From CAYXDR01 sp046498185 (GTDB lineage Bacteria; Desulfobacterota; DSM-4660; Desulfatiglandales; Desulfatiglandaceae), in the NCBI GenBank assembly GCA_046498185.1, contig JAWOBE010000185.1:1-14252 (forward strand): DNA of 14,252 nt, read 5' to 3'. Of the stretch, positions 12,318 through 14,252 are shown in pieces. Position 1 is the first letter of the stretch, and the number at the start of each line of letters is the position of its first letter. The position numbers and the translations under genes were made by a program. Below the pieces are notes generated by a model, which was given only the letters and a program-made list of their open reading frames with translations, searched no databases and was not told the DNA's origin.

Positions 12318-13526
12318 TTGGACGGATCCTTGATTGAACTAACCTCGAATAATTCATTGAATGTACCTGAAAACCCGGTGATACCTTATATAGCGGGGGA
12401 CGGGGTGGGGCCGGATATATGGCGTGCATCGCAGCCTGTTTTCGATGCAGCGGTGAAAACCGCATACGGCGGCAAACGCCGGGTATCATGGCTTGAAGCT
12501 GCCGCCGGGGAAAGAGCGCACCGTGAAACCGGATCGTGGCTCCCGGATGAAACGCTCGAAACGCTGCGACGCCATCGCGTGGCCATCAAGGGCCCTCTTG
12601 CAACCCCCGTTGGAGGTGGCATCCGGAGCCTCAACGTGATGATCCGTCATAAGCTGGATCTTTATGCCTGCATCCGGCCGGTGCGCTACATATCCGGCGT
12701 CCCGTCTCCGGTGATGCGCCCCGATGACGTAGACATGGTGATCTTCCGTGAAAACACCGAGGATGTTTATGCAGGCCTTGAATGGGCTTCGGGAAGCCCG
12801 GAGGCGGCCGGCCTGATTTCCTATATTAAAGAAAAACTCGGCGCCGAAATCAGGCCGGATGCCGCAGTGGGGCTTAAACCCATGAGTCCGTTCGGATCGA
12901 AGCGGCTGGTCAGAAGGGCCATCAAATGGGCGCTGGAAAATGGTCGCAGCAGCGTGACACTGGTTCACAAGGGCAACATCATGAAATTCACCGAGGGTGC
13001 TTTCCGGGAGTGGGGCTACGAGCTCGCCCGCGAAGAATTCCCGAATTCGACTGTGACCGAAGAAGCGGTAAACCTGGGTGTTGCGGCCGAAGGAAAAGTC
13101 GTGATAAAGGACCGGATTGCGGATGCCATGTTTCAGCAGATACTGCTGAGACCCCGCGAATACGATGTGCTGGCCATGCCGAATTTGAACGGCGATTATC
13201 TATCGGATGCACTGGCCGCCCAGGTCGGAGGGCTGGGCATGGCCCCCGGCGCAAACATCGGAGACGAAGCCGCGGTTTTCGAGGCAACCCACGGAACCGC
13301 CCCTAAATATGCCGGGAAAGATGTCGTAAACCCCGGATCCATGATCCTTTCCGGAGCGCTGATGTTCGATTACATAGGGTGGAAGGAAGCGGCGGAAAAA
13401 ATTCGCAAGGCGGTCGAACGAACCGTTTCAGAAGGTGTCGTCACCTACGACCTTGCCCGCCAGCTTGAAAATGCTACAAAGGTGAAGTGCTCAGAGTTCG
13501 GGCGGGCGGTGGTGGAGAGAATGTAA
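12318..13526 (+). CDS. icd: NADP-dependent isocitrate dehydrogenase
   Basis: A 402-residue protein that oxidatively decarboxylates isocitrate to 2-oxoglutarate in the TCA cycle, in the cytoplasm. Close to E. coli Icd: YIAGDGVGPDIW near the N-terminus; substrate loop GGGIRSLNV with S104, N106, R110, then R120 and R144; the catalytic-lysine segment VHKGNIMKFTEG; HGTAPKYAG with H325, K330 and Y331; and Y377 and R381 near the C-terminus. K, Y, Y and R at these places match the NADP-binding set of E. coli, so NADP is inferred. S104 matches the serine that AceK phosphorylates in E. coli; AceK is not in the window. The frame stays open back to 12144 through repeats, but GGAG (12307-12310) seven bases before TTG at 12318 and the family's normal N-terminus fix the start there. 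Aconitase follows after 37 bp. Confidence 0.94.
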   Translation: MDGSLIELTSNNSLNVPENPVIPYIAGDGVGPDIWRASQPVFDAAVKTAYGGKRRVSWLEAAAGERAHRETGSWLPDETLETLRRHRVAIKGPLATPVGGGIRSLNVMIRHKLDLYACIRPVRYISGVPSPVMRPDDVDMVIFRENTEDVYAGLEWASGSPEAAGLISYIKEKLGAEIRPDAAVGLKPMSPFGSKRLVRRAIKWALENGRSSVTLVHKGNIMKFTEGAFREWGYELAREEFPNSTVTEEAVNLGVAAEGKVVIKDRIADAMFQQILLRPREYDVLAMPNLNGDYLSDALAAQVGGLGMAPGANIGDEAAVFEATHGTAPKYAGKDVVNPGSMILSGALMFDYIGWKEAAEKIRKAVERTVSEGVVTYDLARQLENATKVKCSEFGRAVVERM

Positions 13527-13563
13527 GAAAGCGGAAAGTATAAATTAAGAAGGAGAATATGCT

Positions 13564-14252
13564 TTGTCTGGAAACATCGTTCAAAAAATCATGGAACAGC
13601 ATCTTGTAAGCGGAAAAATGACTGCGGGTGCCGAGATCGGCATCGGCATCGACCAGACATTAATCCATGACGCCACGGGTCAAATGGCCATGCTTCAGTT
13701 CGAGGCGTTGGGCCTTCCCCGGGTGAAGACCAAGAGATCCCTGGTATATATCGATCATAACACGCTTCAGATAGGCTTCGAAAACATGGACGACCACCGC
13801 TTCCTGGCATCTGCAGCCAGGAAGTACGGCCTGTGGTTCTCCCCGGCCGGAAACGGGATCTGCCACCAGGTGAACCTGGAACGTTTCTCGGTGCCGGGAG
13901 ATACCCTTCTCGGGGCGGACAGCCACACGACCACCGGGGGCGGCGTCGGCATGCTGGCCATAGGGTCTGGTGGGCTGGATGTGGCGGTGGCCATGGCAGG
14001 GGAGCCTTTTTACCTGACCATGCCCCGTGTGATGAAGGCGACCTTGAACGGCCGGCTCCGCCCATGGACGGCCCCCAAGGACGTAATCCTGGAGATACTC
14101 AGGCGGATCACGGTTTCAGGGGGCGGTGGCATGATACTGGAATTTGCGGGGGAGGGTCTTAAAGGCTTAAGCGCTGTGGGCAGGGCCACGATCGCGAACA
14201 TGAGCATCGAGACCGGCGCGTTCACCTCTGTTTTTCCGAGCGATGAAATAAC
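13564..14252 (+). CDS. Aconitate hydratase (3' end cut by window edge)
   Basis: Open from 13564 to the right edge, 229 complete codons. Aconitase interconverts citrate and isocitrate with a 4Fe-4S cluster, supplying the substrate of the preceding isocitrate dehydrogenase. Visible: IDQTLIHDATGQMAMLQFEA near 29-48, the DHN segment near 68 (YIDHN), the GADSHTTTGGGVGMLAIG segment with D119, S120 and H121, AMAGEPFYLTMP, and a TSVFPSDE end. This matches the roughly 640-residue AcnA-like/LeuC-like aconitases of deltaproteobacteria; the cluster Cys motifs lie beyond the edge. The start is TTG: AGGAG (13551-13555) is 8 bases before it. An ATG at 13559 is out of frame, only 3 bases from AGGAG, and stops after 16 codons (13607-13609). 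A distant homologue such as homoaconitase is less likely given the icd neighbour. Confidence 0.9.
   Translation, partial: MSGNIVQKIMEQHLVSGKMTAGAEIGIGIDQTLIHDATGQMAMLQFEALGLPRVKTKRSLVYIDHNTLQIGFENMDDHRFLASAARKYGLWFSPAGNGICHQVNLERFSVPGDTLLGADSHTTTGGGVGMLAIGSGGLDVAVAMAGEPFYLTMPRVMKATLNGRLRPWTAPKDVILEILRRITVSGGGGMILEFAGEGLKGLSAVGRATIANMSIETGAFTSVFPSDEI

Overview
This window (about 14.25 kb) looks like chromosomal DNA from a moderately GC-rich Desulfobacterota-type (deltaproteobacterial) organism. That placement is inferred from three things: the gene mix (a PlsB-type acyltransferase, a DUF151 bifunctional nuclease, a NADP-type isocitrate dehydrogenase followed by an AcnA-like aconitase, a TraB-family protein), frequent TTG starts, and intergenic spaces packed with low-complexity repeats. 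No phage, plasmid, CRISPR, tRNA or rRNA gene was seen.

Layout. 1-1897 (-): PlsB-like glycerol-3-phosphate acyltransferase, cut by the left edge, with a good promoter at 1987-2015. 1898-3231: repeats. 3232-3729 (+): DUF151 bifunctional nuclease with its own promoter. 3730-4384: repeats, including a structured 322-bp element and a heptamer array. 4385-5455 (+): PHP-domain phosphoesterase. 5437-6144 (-): SAM methyltransferase, overlapping the PHP gene tail to tail. 6145-6812: a 90-bp tandem array, 58-bp and 14-bp tandem repeats, a REP-like hairpin and a terminator. 6813-7277 (-): SlyD-like FKBP prolyl isomerase, divergent from 7508-8407 (+): metallo-beta-lactamase-fold hydrolase. 8408-9089: repeats and a REP pair. 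9090-9701 (+): alpha/beta hydrolase. 9808-10302 (+): MarR regulator. 10305-11477 (-): TraB-family membrane protein. 11478-12317: repeats, including the second copy of the structured element. 12318-13526 (+): NADP-isocitrate dehydrogenase, then 13564-14252 (+): aconitase, cut by the right edge.

Functionally most genes are unlinked housekeeping or accessory enzymes. The one clear pathway unit is icd-acn, which carries out citrate to isocitrate to 2-oxoglutarate. The hydrolase and its MarR neighbour may form a regulatory pair.

The unusual content is intergenic. The five larger gaps make up roughly 29% of the window and are almost wholly built of a few interlocking repeat families: a modular composite repeat with a constant 37-bp hairpin core (7 copies); REP-like GTGGGAGCG hairpins (5 copies); GGGGAGGGG palindromes, one of which was expanded by a 30-bp loop insertion into a 90-bp tandem array; GCTAANN heptamer arrays; and a two-copy element whose 127-bp 3' module has terminal inverted repeats, internal hairpins and two mutually exclusive pairings. 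These are the best candidates for something undescribed. No transposase or other obvious mobilising gene lies in the window.
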